NCBI RefSeq assembly: GCF_047948215.1
Contig: NC_134456.1
Location: 14,595,730 to 14,659,729 of the forward strand
Reading direction: 5' to 3'
From: Lycorma delicatula
Lineage: Eukaryota; Arthropoda; Insecta; Hemiptera; Fulgoridae
DNA length: 64,000 nucleotides
Below the pieces are notes generated by a model that worked only from the letters and a program-made list of their open reading frames with translations, had not been told where the DNA came from and searched no databases. A program made the translations under genes and the position numbers. The stretch's first letter is position 1. The number at the start of each line of letters is the position of its first letter. Of this stretch, positions 11,901 to 25,276 are shown one piece after another.

Positions 11901-14648
11901 TGCATTTGAATGTCAGAATTCCCTTTTTTTGCAATGCCATTGTTCTTGGCTATCCAAAATCTTCAAAACCATTTCGTGGCTGCGATTACATAATTTATTT
12001 TCTGGCATAATACCATAATTTTAGGACATAACACAGGTAGTTTTTCTTTTCACAGGTTATTTCATACAAATGAAATACTTTATCTGGAATATGCATTACA
12101 GAGAGATAAAAAAACACAATATGGTAACAATGGGAAAACGCTATCACTGTGAATTATCACAGAATTAGTAAAAATATAAAAAGAAACAATCAATTGTCAA
12201 AGCATCAACACATTTGTGAATTGAACGAGTCTATGCATCATCAAATATGAGCTACTCTCACCTAATGTAATATAATCATGTTTTCTCTTTATGTCTGTAA
12301 TATGCATATCTTTAATTTAAACTCATTAATTCATTAATAAAAACTTGCAGGAGGATAGTGTGAATGTATCTGATGGAAGTATGAAACAATTTTCTTTTTT
12401 ACAGTAATTTTTCTTTTTTAGTAATAAAACATTTATTTTTTAGTAATAACTGTAAAAAATTTTTGGGCTTGTTCACTTCGTTACACCTAATTATGTATGT
12501 GATTCTTTTTTACATTAGATAATTTATATATAACTAACTGTTCCATTGTTACATGAATTGTGATTGCCACATTTTGGGTTATATTGTTTTTGTCTCAAAA
12601 AAAATATTTATTCTTTAAGCTACAGTATCCACACCTCTTCATGAAAGATTGGTTTGTTACCTGTTATACTAGATTTTATCTCTTGGCTATGTTGATAAAA
12701 ATTAGGCATATAGAAGTTAGCAATGCAAATGTTATTTTAATTGACTCTGCAATTTTGTTATAAAATACTTGTAAAATGTTTTTTAAAGATATTTTATGGT
12801 TTCAATGAAAAAATCAGCACAGTGATCTTTTTGATGCTGATAAGTAGAAAAAAAGTTCTGCAGTAAATAAAATTAATTTAATTTATAAAATGTTGGGATT
12901 GTTTATGAAATAAAATTTATACATTAAAAATTTGATTAGCTAAGAATGATCATTAACAAAAGTGACATAAACTTGGCAAATACATTCAAAGTATAGAAAA
13001 AAGTTGTATTTAAAGAATAAATATTTGGTTCATTTTAAAACATTGTCGAAGAAAAATTATTTTAAAAAAATCATCTTTATTATTTTAATAATATAAATGT
13101 ACATAGTGATTTATATGATTGGGCATTAACATGCACCATGAAAAAATAAAAATAGATTTTTTTATTTGCATGTTTTAGAAGGATATACATTTTTTTTAGG
13201 AAGGGTAGGGGCAAGGGTAATTTTAAAATTCTTGTGGTTTCTCTCGAAACACTTATTTTTTTTAACATATTGAAGAATAACTTTCTACTATGTATTGCAA
13301 TGTTTCAGTTATTATGTTAAAAGGGTCAAAGGATTGGGAAGCGTGAAGATGCAAGTAGTCTCAAACTCTATAATACCTTTAAGTTAAATCACATTGAACA
13401 TGTTCATTTAAAAAAAGGTGTTCTTAAAAACAGAACACTAAGAAAAATTAACGTTTCCAATATTGCTGTAGAACAGAGGTTTTTGTCTTCTGGAGGGCTA
13501 GAGGTATTAGAGAACCCAATTGCATAAACAACTTCAGCAGCATTATGTTTATTTATCCCTGAGGTAGCATGTTATTTTTTCAAAGAGAGGTCTTTGAGGC
13601 AGATCTTTTGTTAGAAACAAAACTTGTTTATTTTGCCACTTTAATATATTCTTATTTATATTGGAAACAATATTTTCAGGAAAATTTGTTTTAGCATAAA
13701 CAACACGAAGTGAAACCCATGTATTTAATTAGAGCATGGTAATCAATTTATAGAAATGTAAAACAAGGACTTGCTTAATTTTTTATATATTCTAAGAAAA
13801 AATTAATGAAAACATCGGTATCAAAATACATTCACTTTGTGGTTCGATTTGCATCATAAAGATTTTCCTCTGCGAGGAAGCAAAAGAATATCACTCATCA
13901 AGCCCAAATTGATTTTACGGTTGATATCGTTGGTTAAATTTTTCTTGTTATAATTCTACTGTTGGTCTTAAATATGGTTGTTATCTTATTTTCAAAAATT
14001 GTGTGTAGTTAGTTTATTATTAACATACTGTACTGTTGTGGTCCGTGTGATTATTGATATGACAAAACAGTAGTTAAGACATTTCAGCCTTAAGATAAGA
14101 AGTAAGTAGTGGCTGCCATTTATGATCAGAAGCAAGGATAAAAAAATCTTAGTTTTATGAACTTGTGGGAAAAAACTTGGTGCCCTTATAAAATAGAGCT
14201 AGTAACTGGCATAAAAATTAATTGCTACAAGCATCACACATTGGAAAAATTTAAGATTTACTATAGCCATTTGTGAATGAGCTTGTATGGACTTGGAGAC
14301 ATTATAACAAAAAGAAAAAAAAGAAGAATATTGTACTTATGATAAGAGTAAAAATATTTATCAAAAATAGTGGAATAAAGGAACATTTTCATCATTTTTT
14401 CCAACCTTTTTACAATTGCTTTATCTATATTATTATTATTCACCTGAGATATTTAATATCCTTATTAGTGAATGTCATATTTACAAAAACTATTACTATA
14501 GTTAAAGAATATTATTATTATTATTATAGTCTTATTTTAGAATTTAACTATATTGCTCATTAGTCTTACTTGACAATATACATTTTTACATTAAATTATC
14601 TTTCTTTTCTTCCACATCATATATGTTAAGATTGTCTTTAATTTGCAG
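8977..14648 (+). other. BTB gene intron 1
   Basis: This AT-rich intron of about 5.7 kb joins the presumed 5' exon to the start-codon exon. It contains a decayed mariner-like transposase on the minus strand around 10894-11557 with repeat-like flanks of mixed composition from about 10730 to 12030. The rest (8977-10730, 12030-14640) shows only low-complexity AT sequence and short unsupported frames. Confidence 0.5.
10894..11557 (-). pseudogene. Mariner-like transposase remnant (DUF4817/DDE type)
   Basis: Several minus-strand segments fit one transposase of the mariner/Tc1 superfamily with an N-terminal DUF4817-type helix-turn-helix. Around 11450-11310: TIQQSPMKSTCKCSAELG then PRSTMRD, the helix-turn-helix. 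Around 11245: LLGPYFFHGTVNQQ. Around 11150-11100: FQQDSDPAHFSLNV with the second catalytic Asp. Around 11030-10970: PERSPNLTTAN then LWGFVKE, the decayed SPDLTPLDFFLWG motif with the third Asp lost. The first catalytic block (FSDEA type) is missing, so this copy is internally deleted as well as frameshifted. It stops at 10894-10896. Terminal repeats were not identified. Confidence 0.75.
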
Positions 14649-14670
14649 GTTATTACATAGTGATTTCAGT

Positions 14671-14856
14671 ATGGGTAGTAGTCAACAATTTTCTTTACGA
14701 TGGAATAATTACTTAAGACACATAACTGGAGCTTTTGATTCACTAAGAACTGATGAAGATTTGGTAGATGTTACCCTTAGTTGTGAAGGAAAGAAAATAC
14801 GCGCCCATAAAATGTTGTTATCTGCATGCAGCTCGTACTTCAGAGATTTGTTTAAG
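14671..14856 (+). CDS. BTB transcription factor, coding exon 1 (start)
   Basis: Translation starts at ATG 14671, 22 bases into an exon that begins after tttgcag (14642-14648). The 62 codons open [17 protein letters not shown], the N-terminal signature of the insect tramtrack/bric-a-brac BTB group, and continue with the first half of the domain: [17 protein letters not shown] and [14 protein letters not shown]. The AHK and LSACS blocks are the dimer-interface core. The exon ends phase 0 at a gtaagc donor, at the LFK/ENPC boundary where many of these genes are split. An in-frame upstream ATG at 14623 lies in the intron and is not used. The product should be a nuclear homo- or heterodimerising regulator. 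The exact orthologue is uncertain, so no symbol is given. Confidence 0.92.
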
Positions 14857-15667
14857 GTAAGCTTATAAAATTTATCTCTGTATTACTTTAAGGTTGACCT
14901 ACTCATATTGTGCTGCTACTGTCACTGTGGGCTGTGTCATCTGTGTTATTTCAGGCTTATTCTTCAATTGGAGAGGTGAATAGAGATGACAATTTTTTTT
15001 AACATGCAGAGCGTATCTTTTATGAAAAGGAAAAATAAAAAAGCATAGAAAATAGTGGATTCATGATTTGGAGAATGAGAAAAGAAACTGAATTATTACT
15101 GACTGTAAAATTTGAATGAATTTAATATTATTTAGCTGTGGGAAACTCAAATGTCTGAGTTTTAGTGGCATGCCTGCTCCTTCACCATAAATGGTGTTAT
15201 ATCCAAAGTTTCATAATTTTGCCATTCATAAAAAAGTTATCGCTAAAGATACTTTATAATGTTGGAAAAAATAATAACAGATTCCTCTAAAATCATGGCA
15301 GTTTCCTCATTTTATCAGAGCAATAGACAGAAAACATATATAATATAATCCCATAATACATCCCAGATGTCAGTAGATTGTAATTCTTTAATTACAAGAA
15401 AACCTCAGTTCTTCTAGCCCTTGTAGTTGCAGATTACAGGTTTGTAATTGTTGATGCAGGTAGATATGATAAATTGAGCAGTGGAGGAAGTTTAGAAACT
15501 GAGTTTTAGGGGAATTTATTTAGGGAAATTAGTTGAATATTCTGAATCCAAATCACTGCCATCTATAACAGAAGCATTTCCCTTTTTTATTGTAGAATAT
15601 GAATCCTTTTCATTAAAAAAAATTATTTAGATCTTACCTGGGAAGCACAGCTCATGATAAGACCAAT

Positions 15668-15752
15668 GAATATTTAATTATAGGTTTCATGAGAGTACAT
15701 CATGTTATTTGAATATTTAATTATAGGTTTCATGAGAGTACATCATGTTATT
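15668..15752. repeat. 43-bp tandem duplication
   Basis: A unit starting gaatatttaattataggttt is present twice head to tail, at 15668-15710 and from 15711, essentially without mismatches. This indicates a recent local duplication, possibly replication slippage. It overlaps no coding or element feature. Confidence 0.9.
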
Positions 15753-16295
15753 AAAAATGCATTCAGAACAATGATTAAAAAATTTAGCCATGGTTGGCTT
15801 CATATGAAACCTTAAGATGTGAACAGTTGTACAGGAAATTTGTTACAAAAATTACCTAAGAGATACTGCCGTTATGATTGAAAACAATCCTGGTTATGAA
15901 AGTTTTATGTCAAGTACTTTCCATAAATTCCACTTTGTCCTTTAGGCAGAAATTTTAGCAGTGAAGCTGTTAAAATTAAAGAACACTGCACCTATTTTGA
16001 TTCTTGAGACCATTTAATGGTAGTTAGGATGTTTAAGATTATACTAGTTAAGGTGGTTAGAACAGTTACGATTATACTAGGCTAATTGGAAAGTTGTCGA
16101 GCCTGACACAGAGATTGCACAGGTCAATTAACAGATAATTCAGTGGATAAAACGTGTTTGTCAATGAACAATATACAAGTACATTTTTTGGTTATGGATG
16201 ATAATTAAATTTTAGGGGTTATGACAATTTATCTGGATAAATTCTTATCTATTGGTTAGTTTTGAGCCAAGCTCAATTTTCCATTCCAATTTGGT

Positions 16296-18955
16296 ATCCC
16301 AACCCCGTAGGGACAAGACACCCACTTTGAGACATTACCAGTCGCCACACCACCCCCCTCCATTCCAAGCCGTGAGGGGCTTTACCGAAGGTCGTCTTTA
16401 GACCCTCTAACTGATTACTCACAGTCATCAGCCAGGCCTCGGTTGGGATGCCACCCACCGATGTAAATGCTTCGGCTGATATTTGCATCTGTAAAAAAAT
16501 TATCAAATTTCACCGTCACTAAGGCCTTAACGGTCATCTTGACATCCAACTTAACATGATTCCCTCAAACTAACTGACCAAAAATGCCGAAGCGCAAACC
16601 CTGCACCTAGTAGATTTGATATAGATGTAGATTTGACAGCACTTTTTGTAACTGTGATTGCCTCAGAAAATGAATGAGGTTAAAGTTAAATCAGTGCTAC
16701 ACTCATATCAATCAAAATAATGTTTTACGCAACATAGAAATTCAGACCTGCACCCAAATAACAACCAATTTAGGTCACCTAACAAGGGAAATATAATCTC
16801 ATTCTGGTCCACGCAGGAGCTGGAGACAAATCCTGCAACCCCATCTGGTCCCATCATGGAGTCTTGTGTGGCATTTCCAAGTCACAACCAGGATCACCAC
16901 TGGCGGAGCGAAGCCACGACCCCAGTTGTGTGGGCTACCATACCCTGGCAGCGCAGCTGTCCCCACCAGCGGGAGCCCCAAATCGAATCGCAAACAACAA
17001 TATAACTGTGTCATGATGCAAATGTGCCTACCTCCAACCAATCCAATGCCTAGGCCGGAACCCTAGCCACCCGGGATCTTACCAAGATTGAGTACCTCGA
17101 TTAAACTCGCTCTGCAGACCTACACACCACAGAGGCGCAAAGAAAACCAGCCATTATGGACCACTCCTCACAAATCATCCAGTTAATATGGAGATCCAGA
17201 AAGGAATGCATTCTATCAAGTTCCCTAACAGCTTGTTAATGTTTAACCTTGTATCAGGAACAGACATAGAGGGCAAGGTTCACTGTATCATCAGTCCCGC
17301 AATCCGGGCATTGACTCAAATCCACCATGCCTGGAGAGAAACTATGTGATATATTGATTGGGGGGAGACTCAACCAATCGCCCCTAAGTCAGTCACTATA
17401 GGAAATATACCATGCGTGCAGTGGATTGTGGGGGATTCATCCCACCTGACCTGCCAAGGTGCAAAGCCCCAGTCTTCAATCTCCTGCTTTTGTTCTGACT
17501 TTGTAGGTTATTTACCTTGGAAATGTAGCGTTCACTACGTTCATTAACCAAGATTGGTTTGACTCTGGCTATGACATAGACTGCTTTCTGTGAGACTGTT
17601 CTATAACCATCTATAACAGCCAGCAAGGAGTCACTGAGCTTGCAGCAAAATGTCCACGCAGTACCTAAAAGCCATGTGGTGAACCCAGACAGGCACAGCA
17701 TATCAGGTTCGCTGACACCTTTGTAAAGGATATTCATTGTACAGTAATTCAACCCCCAGTCGGGATGAATTACTACGGATTCCATAAAAAGCATCAGTGG
17801 GCCATTTTTGGTACATACTGTAGATGTTCCTTGAACTGAAAATTCTCATCAAGGATAACACCCAGGTATTTTTGAGCTGTAATGTACCAAATGGAGAGAC
17901 CAGACATCCGAACCCGGATTTGTTGGGAAGCAGCCAAATCAGCTCTTAAGCAACATCATCATTGTGATTTTCTGTGGGCTGAAATTCATCTGCATCTGAA
18001 ATTCTGCATCTGAAAAGGGCAGAAGGCCACCATAAGCTGTTAAATATGGCCTGGATATGTCCAGAAAAATCCCTAATACATATTTACATGGAGTAGGGAA
18101 AGCTATATCCATCACCTTAAGTATGGTATCCTCAGTGCTCTTGCTCGGTCGGAAACCGTAATGGTTGTCCATTAGCAAATGATCAGTGGCCAGTCTAACA
18201 TTAATACGCAAGTATGGAATCTTCTCCAAAACCTTGCCAGTCGTAGGCAAGAGCATTACTGGATTGTAAGTAGAACTAACAGTAGGATCGTTGTTGCCAC
18301 CTTTGAACAGCAACACCAAGTCTCCACGCTTCCTACACGCCGGAAAGTGGCTGGTGAAGAGCAGCCAGTATTCTAGTTAGAGGACCAAGGATTACTGAAA
18401 GCGCTCAGACGAGGAGCTCCACTGTGATACAATCATATCCTGGGGCCTTCTGCCATGCCATACACCTGACATACACAGTTCACCTGGTGAACTGGTGCTG
18501 GTGCACCTCTCAGTGATCTTAGAAGATTGTAAGTCGGTCTCGAAAATCATGACTTCCCGTCTGACATGCTGGTGGTATGAAACCTCACCCACCATAGTGT
18601 CATCCGGGAGCAAATCATTCAGCAAAATATTAAGGACATGGATGGTCCTTATCAATTACCACACCCTTGTGGGTTGACAAAGCTGACAAGAGCACATCTT
18701 TCCTGTGCTTATGTCCAAGAGCTCTATACACAGCCCCCAAGGGTCTCTATTCCCTTGCTTCTGAATGGAGCGCCAGGAATTATGCTTGGAGGAACTAATG
18801 CTATGAAAGTAGTCTTCCTGCGGTAATCCACAGTTAGGGCCGCACGCCGACCAGGATCACCCTTTCGTTGCGCAGCCCTCCATTTTGATATGTGTCTGCA
18901 AATTGAGATCAACCCAAATGTTTTGGGCAAATCATAATTCAGCTTAACGCAAATT
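16296..18955 (-). mobile_element. R1-clade LINE, 5'-truncated and decayed
   Basis: This compositionally distinct block of about 2.66 kb carries R1-type reverse transcriptase on the minus strand (18319-17939), RT/RNase-H-side remnants (17794-17396, including a DGYRTVSQKAVYVIA segment), and a GC-rich 3' region. Its 3' end is set by comparison with the 46517-46788 fragment: both end at ggttgggat and have no poly-A tail. The 5' limit near 18955 is where composition falls back to AT-rich. No clear target duplication was found for this copy. Many stops and shifts make it dead. Confidence 0.75.
17939..18319 (-). pseudogene. R1-clade LINE reverse transcriptase fragment
   Basis: The 126-codon open stretch shows RT blocks of R1/TRAS-like elements: LLFKGGNNDPT, then PVMLLPTTGKVLEKI, then HYGFRPSKSTEDTILKV, then CKYVLGIFLDIS with the first catalytic Asp. 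After this the frame is lost; the expected AFDNAWW is altered to RPYLTAYGG. Further RT text upstream (to 18930) and downstream (to 17396) is scattered over frames. The YADD box was not found. Confidence 0.78.
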
Positions 18956-20842
18956 ACTAAAAGTTATTTATTATAGGCCATGTGAATTGAGTGATTTATA
19001 GCCATGGTGATCATATATCAGTCAAATTCAGGACAAGCCATAAAGGGACCTCATCAATACGGTTTAATGAAACAAACATGAATTGTATTACAGATATGAA
19101 TTTATTTCATTAAAAAAATAAAAATATAGTATTATTTTAAAATATTTTACATAAAGACACATAAAAATATTGACTAAATTCAGATAAAAATAAATTTAAA
19201 TGAAAGTTAAAATTGAAGGTACACAGCTTATTTGCTTAACTCCATAAAGCCAAAGTAAAATAAAATTATTCATCAATCAACTAATTAAAGTTATAGTATT
19301 TATACTACATTTGTTTACTTTCAGTATAAATATGAGTTTACTGAATATGGCTTTCATTGACGTTCTCTATTATAAGTTGAATGTCTTTGCGTAATAGTTT
19401 ATAAAGATGGTAATCAAATGTAAAGATGTGATCTTTTGGTTTCCAAAAATAAGTATAAAGAAAATATTTGTCGCAGGTGTTGTAAATGATCAGAATAACA
19501 GATTGTTCTGGAATATACAGTTGGAAAACAAACCACAATTTTGATTGGTGAGGGTATCATTTAAAGAAACATTTCTTTAAAAAAAATTATAAAATTACTT
19601 CAGAAAAACCTTCATGGAATATGTGAAATTTCAGAAGAAAAAATAATTAAAATACCTGATTGTTCTTTTTGCCTTAGTATTTAATTTCTTTTTTATTCAT
19701 AAGATTGAAAACTCTGGGAATTGTGGCATTCTTTCAATCTTGTTAAAGAGAGTCATTAAGCCTTTGTCCTGGAGATGGTATTATTTCCGTGTTTTAATAA
19801 AATTAGTTAATGCCACAGAAAAGACATATATCGCACACGATATAGAAAGATATTGTAGAAAGCTGTAGCTGCTACTTAAGAAACTTCAAAATTTGGGATA
19901 GCAAACATGACAACTAACATGTCATTTTTCCTCACATCCTTGTGCCGTTTCTTCAGTTGGATTTAAATTGGACTGCGTATCACCTTTCTGAATATGTGGT
20001 CACAAAAACTGAAGTTGGTACCCAAACCTGCATTTTTTTATTTTCTTTTATGCTTAGCCACATGTATTTTCCTTTTTAGGGCATCTCTGTAGTAAGATTT
20101 CAACAAAAAATGACTTGCAACTCTGGAAGTGGACTTAAGGCTGTTAGATATCTTCTTCCAAATATTATTGTTGACATAATTATTATAATCTTCTTATTTT
20201 TGATACCGTATAAAGACATTCATGCTCTTACATACATTAATGAGATCAAATATTCTTCATTTTTTGTCATGTAAACAATTTTACAGAGAATGTGTAATAT
20301 GTACATAAAATCTGTAATATGTGTAAAATATAAAAAAAACCTAAAATTGTAAATTAAAAATACAATAAAGAAAATATATAAAGATGTACTGTAAATGTAA
20401 TTTTCTTCAAAATTTCTCGTTTGTGTAGTAAACTATAATCACTAGTGACCAAAAACTGAAGTAATGAACAGAGTAGAAGAAAGCAAACCAGGTCAATAAC
20501 TTTGAATGTGGTTGCTGATCGTGAGTTGCACATCGTCTGTAACTTTTTCAGTTCACACATGATAAATAGCTTGCACATGTACAGTCCTTCTTGTGTGAAT
20601 TAAGTTTGACTTTGTAGTATATTTTAAATGAAAAAAAAAACTTTTGCCCATTCAACATAACATGACACAGTCCCAACAATGTACATGCCAGGTACCATAT
20701 TTTTGAATCAGTATTAATATATACCTTTGATCTGTATTTACTATGAGTATACATGTATTGTTTTCATTGCAGTCATATTATTGTTAAGGATTAATAGATT
20801 ATAATTAACATATTTATATAAGAACACTCTATTACTAAAGTA

Positions 20843-22112
20843 CAAGAGTCATTCAGTAATCAAACAGAGAAACATCTTTAGTGAAGGAAGCACTTAATGC
20901 AGGCAATTGAAACTTTTGTAAGTGGTAACCTTGCAAAGAGTGTTAGTCAGCTGTTCGATTAATAACTATGTAAACATAACTTTCAATTCTTAGTTATGAT
21001 GGTGTGTCTGCTTAAAGCGATTAATAATTATGTAAACATAACTTTCTTAGTTATGATGGTGTGTCTGCTTAAAGAAAGTACTTTTGAAGAACAACGTTCT
21101 GTTATTTTTAGAAATATTCTGTTGGATGAACAAACAATATAGCAGTAGCTGCATGAACTGTGCCGAGTTTTTACACATGAGTGGAAAGTTTATAAGTAAC
21201 CGCTAAAGTGTGAGCGATAAGCACTGCTCTGGGCATCCAGTAACAATGTCGACCTCGGCATTAGATTCTCATATTGATTCACTTATCCAAGAAGACTCGA
21301 CGACTTACAGTTGAACAGATTGCTGAAAAATGTTGATTAAGTAATGGCACAACTCATTCCATCATTTAAAAAAAATTGAACTACCATAAGACTTGTGCAA
21401 GGTGAGTCCCCAGAGATCTTACTGTTCATCACAAAGTTGAGAGATATCGCATTTGCACCGAACTCAAAAATCGTTTCAGTAATGTAGGTGACGTATTTTT
21501 GGAGATGATTTTAACTCATGATGAAACTTTGATGCGTCATATTGAGCCAGATTCCAAGTGTCAGAGCATGCAGTGGAAACACATGTCCATAAGAAATTCA
21601 AAATGCAACCATCGGCTGGTAAAATCATAATTTGGAGGAGCAACACACTATCAACAGCTTATCTCAGCTGTGATTTAGAATAAAGTCAAGCCCCTGTTGA
21701 AGAGGAACTGTTCAGGATGGCAGAGGAAAGACGTGCTTCTTCTTTAAGACAATGCTCGACCTCATACGACACAGCTGAGGTGGAAACTATTGGCAAAGTG
21801 GGTTGGGTGGGAGCTTCTACCTCATCCTCCTTACAGCTCTGACCTTGCCCCTTCTGATTTTTATCTGTTTTATCTGATGAAAGAAGTGCATGGCATCAAG
21901 TTCAGTGACAACGAAGAGGTAAAGAAGAAAGGAAATCAAAATTGGCTTCGAGATCAAGGTTAAGAATTCTTCCCTGAGGGGATAAGAAAACTCGTAAAAA
22001 GGTTGAACAAGTGCAGAGAAGTTGGTGGGGTTTATGTGGAAAAGTAGACAAAAAATTGTATTTATTTAATAAACCATTTTTGTTGGTTTGTTTAATTATT
22101 GAATGATCCTCA
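20843..22112 (+). mobile_element. Full-length decayed mariner element
   Basis: The element is 1270 bp, a normal mariner length, flanked by TA on both sides (20841-20842 and 22113-22114). Its termini are inverted repeats of about 26 bp: left reads tcattcagtaatcaaaca and the right end, reversed, tcattcaataattaaaca. The transposase is on the plus strand, broken by many stops and shifts, with recognisable text: MILTHDETLMRHIEPDSK (first catalytic Asp), DNARPHT (second), and LLPHPPYSSDLAPSDFYL (third), the D,D34D pattern of true mariners. A 60-bp tandem duplication (20956-21017 and 21018-21074) lies in the 5' untranslated part. Confidence 0.93.
20956..21074. repeat. Tandem duplication inside the mariner
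   Basis: A unit of about 60 bp beginning cgattaataa occurs at 20956-21017 and again at 21018-21074. The second copy lacks about 5 bases (aattc-like) in its middle. It lies between the left inverted repeat and the transposase remnant. Confidence 0.85.
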
Positions 22113-25100
22113 TATAAATATGTTATAGTAAAAATAAAAGCCTGCAACTAACATGTCATTTTAAGTTAATAATTGTTATTGATCATCTAGTCTTGTCATC
22201 ATCTTGTCTAGTTTTACAACTTTTTTTATTAAAAAAAAAAATTTTTTTGAGGAAATAATCTCTTTGTAACTTATAGTTTTTCTCTAAGAGTGGAGATATA
22301 ATTGTAAATAATAAATGTGTAAAATAAATTTTGCTATACACACAAATGCAAGAAATAAGTAAAATTTGTAATTACACTAGGTCTATAAATTGGGAAAATG
22401 TTTCCAGGTCAGAAACACCAATAAGTGAATTTTATTCTTTTTTGTGTATTGAGGCTGAAAATGAAATCACTTTTCCTTCATAACCCATTACACTTTTGTT
22501 ATACACCCTTTAGAAATTGCTAAATAATGTGAAAGTTTTGTAACATGATATATATTTGCTATATTTTTGATCGCTGGAAACTGAACTAATGAATTATTTC
22601 TTCCTTTCGTATATGTATGGTCTTCTTTATAGAAACCAACAGTATAATCGCTCATAATTAAGTCATCCCACTATCTTCTTAACATTGCTCCATTTGTAAT
22701 TTATCCTTGTGGAAACATTCTCTTTGCTCATCACTCAACAGCACCCAAATTTGGAGAGAAGTCAAGATGGGAATGCAAAAAATGAATTTTTAATGACATC
22801 TGCCAACCAAGTGTTCATAGTTCTAGTTCAACAAAAGATTTTTTACTATTTTCTACTTTGTTATTCTCAAGAATACCATGCACTATCCTTAAGTGACTTG
22901 TCGCTAGCTCTATATTGTTCAACTTTATCAAACATTTTATCATTAAGTTTCTAATTCAACAAATATTCCTTTTTTTAATTTGGCTTCACTTGACTTAGAA
23001 AACACTTGTCTTAAATCCTAATTTTATTATTGTTTAAAAAAAAATTTAATCAATCCCAGTTTTATATTAAAAGGTGGAAAAATTGAACAACTGCCAATCA
23101 TCAGCATTATAAGCAATACCCAGATTAGATATAAAATCTTTATTTCTGTTTCTGAAATGAGACATTTTTGTATCCTTATCAATAATTTCCATTCCTTTAA
23201 GTGTGAACGTAGAATTTCTGCTTCTATTTTTGATAAATTCAAAAACTAGTGAACCAAATTATTAAGTTTGTGGAATGAGGTATCGGTTGCTATCGAAAGT
23301 GAAACGAGTGAAAATCATATGGGAAACGAGTTAAATAAAGTCATAATGATTTATTGGTTTGTACTAAACCATAGATGTAACAAAAGGCAAATGCTCCTCC
23401 TGTTTTCCTTGTAACAATTGTGCACTCTTATGTTACCTGCGGTGTCTTTGTTTATCTATTATCTCCCAGTGGACAACTGAAATAGAGCTCATAAGCAGAG
23501 TTTTCATCAATTTTGAAATTTACGTATGCTGATTCTTTGTAGTAAACTTACCTTAGACATAACAAAAAACATTTGAAGAATTTCTACATGGAATGCATTT
23601 ACAGACTCATATGTGAATATAAGTAACATAAAATAAACTTATTTCAATACTTGATTATTTTATGAAAATTGATTACTGCAAAAAATAGCAAACATTAACT
23701 ATCTCAACTCACACCATTTAACATGTACTATCACATAAAAGTTTAACCATTAATGGCTTCAGCTATACTGGGAGATTGAGATATTTTCAAAGATAAAGAT
23801 ATTTTTGGATGATTCATTAGTTAAATTATTATAGTTGAGTTGTCATAATATATTGGATGCAACTTCTTCTATTTATCTGCAATTAGTCAAACTTTTAATC
23901 ATAGCAGTCATGTTTATAACATAATGCACAAGATAAGTGATGTTTTAATTATATGTCAAAAAATACATTAAGGGATCTTTAAACTAAGATAACTCAAAAA
24001 CATGATGTGATAGAGCATTTTTGATTACATTTTCTATTACAGCATAAAACAATTTATAAAACACATTAACTTATCTGTTACGAAAATCGTGAATACCAGT
24101 ATTATTAAAATAGTAAAATCAATTTTTTTTTTAAATTAAAAATTTAAATCTCAGGTCTACTTTTGTATTAACTACTGTATAAACTTAAATAATAAATGAA
24201 ACAAAGCTCATTAAAAGCTTATTCTTCTAATAGGAGATAGGCTCATAGCATGTGCAGTTGAAAATTAATTAAAATTATTAAATAACAAAAAACCCAACTA
24301 CTAATTGTACACATCTAGATGAAAATGAACAAAAAATAGTTTGACAAGTTTTCTTTTATTTCTTTTCTTATAGGTATTTTTTCAGGATGCAGTAAGTTAG
24401 TCAGCAGTGTGAAATTAATATTATTTGTACATTTTATGTTGTATTTGAGTACCTTAAAATTAATTAACAGTAATTTGAGTGTTAGTCTTAACAATGAGGA
24501 GGCCATTCAACTCAGCATCTCATGTAGCCTTCATAGTTTAAGATAGCCTATGTTACCTCCAGTCCGAAGACCTTTAACTACCCAAACGTTGGGTGATTTG
24601 GTTGGATCTATGAAGATAGGGAAGGGAGCAAACATATGTACATTACAGTAAAATACACCACTTCTTACATGGAAATAATCTGGTAAAAAGAGTTTAGTGT
24701 GAGAATAATGTTTTAAAGATTTGTTGTGCTATTATTTTCCCCAACATTAGGTGCTAACATAGTACTGGGTATCTGTGGACATGCAAGGTTAGGTAAGAAG
24801 TAATTGCAGAAAGAAGTTTTCAGCTCTTCCAATAGTTGTTGAAAGTAGAACTTATTTATTGTTGGTTAATGTAGCCTCAACACCAGAATTCAAGCTTACC
24901 TATTTTTGAGCATTATTTAGAGTTGAAACAATGGAACTAGAGTAGTATTTCTTAGAAATTTTTTTTTACACATTAGTCTGGTTGGACTTAAGTCTCATGA
25001 TGTGACATGTTCTCAAGACGCTATTAAAAATAAATATAAATGTTTATTAAATATATATTTGCAGACGCTGTTTATTATAATGTGGAGAATAAATAATTAT

Positions 25101-25236
25101 CCCATTACATGTTGAAAATAATACTGAACAAAGGGTTAGTTGACTTATTTCATAAAATTTTATCATCAAAATTTTTGGCGAAGCGCTATAACACCTAGCA
25201 TATTCTGCCATTGTACATAAAATCAAAGAGATGATC

Positions 25237-25276
25237 TTTGTTTGCAAGTTTGTCAGATGACAAACTTGCAAACAAA
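25237..25276. repeat. Near-perfect palindrome, 19-bp arms
   Basis: The arms tttgtttgcaagtttgtca and tgacaaacttgcaaacaaa are exact reverse complements separated by only two bases (ga). As DNA this could extrude as a cruciform. No associated element ends were recognised. Confidence 0.75.

Noticed and set aside
14623..14670. Earlier in-frame ATG for the BTB protein
   Set aside because: It lies upstream of the tttgcag acceptor in intron sequence, whereas [14 protein letters not shown] is the normal family start.
22709..22954. 81-codon frame near 22.7 kb
   Set aside because: No motif, no splice or promoter context, and ordinary intron composition.
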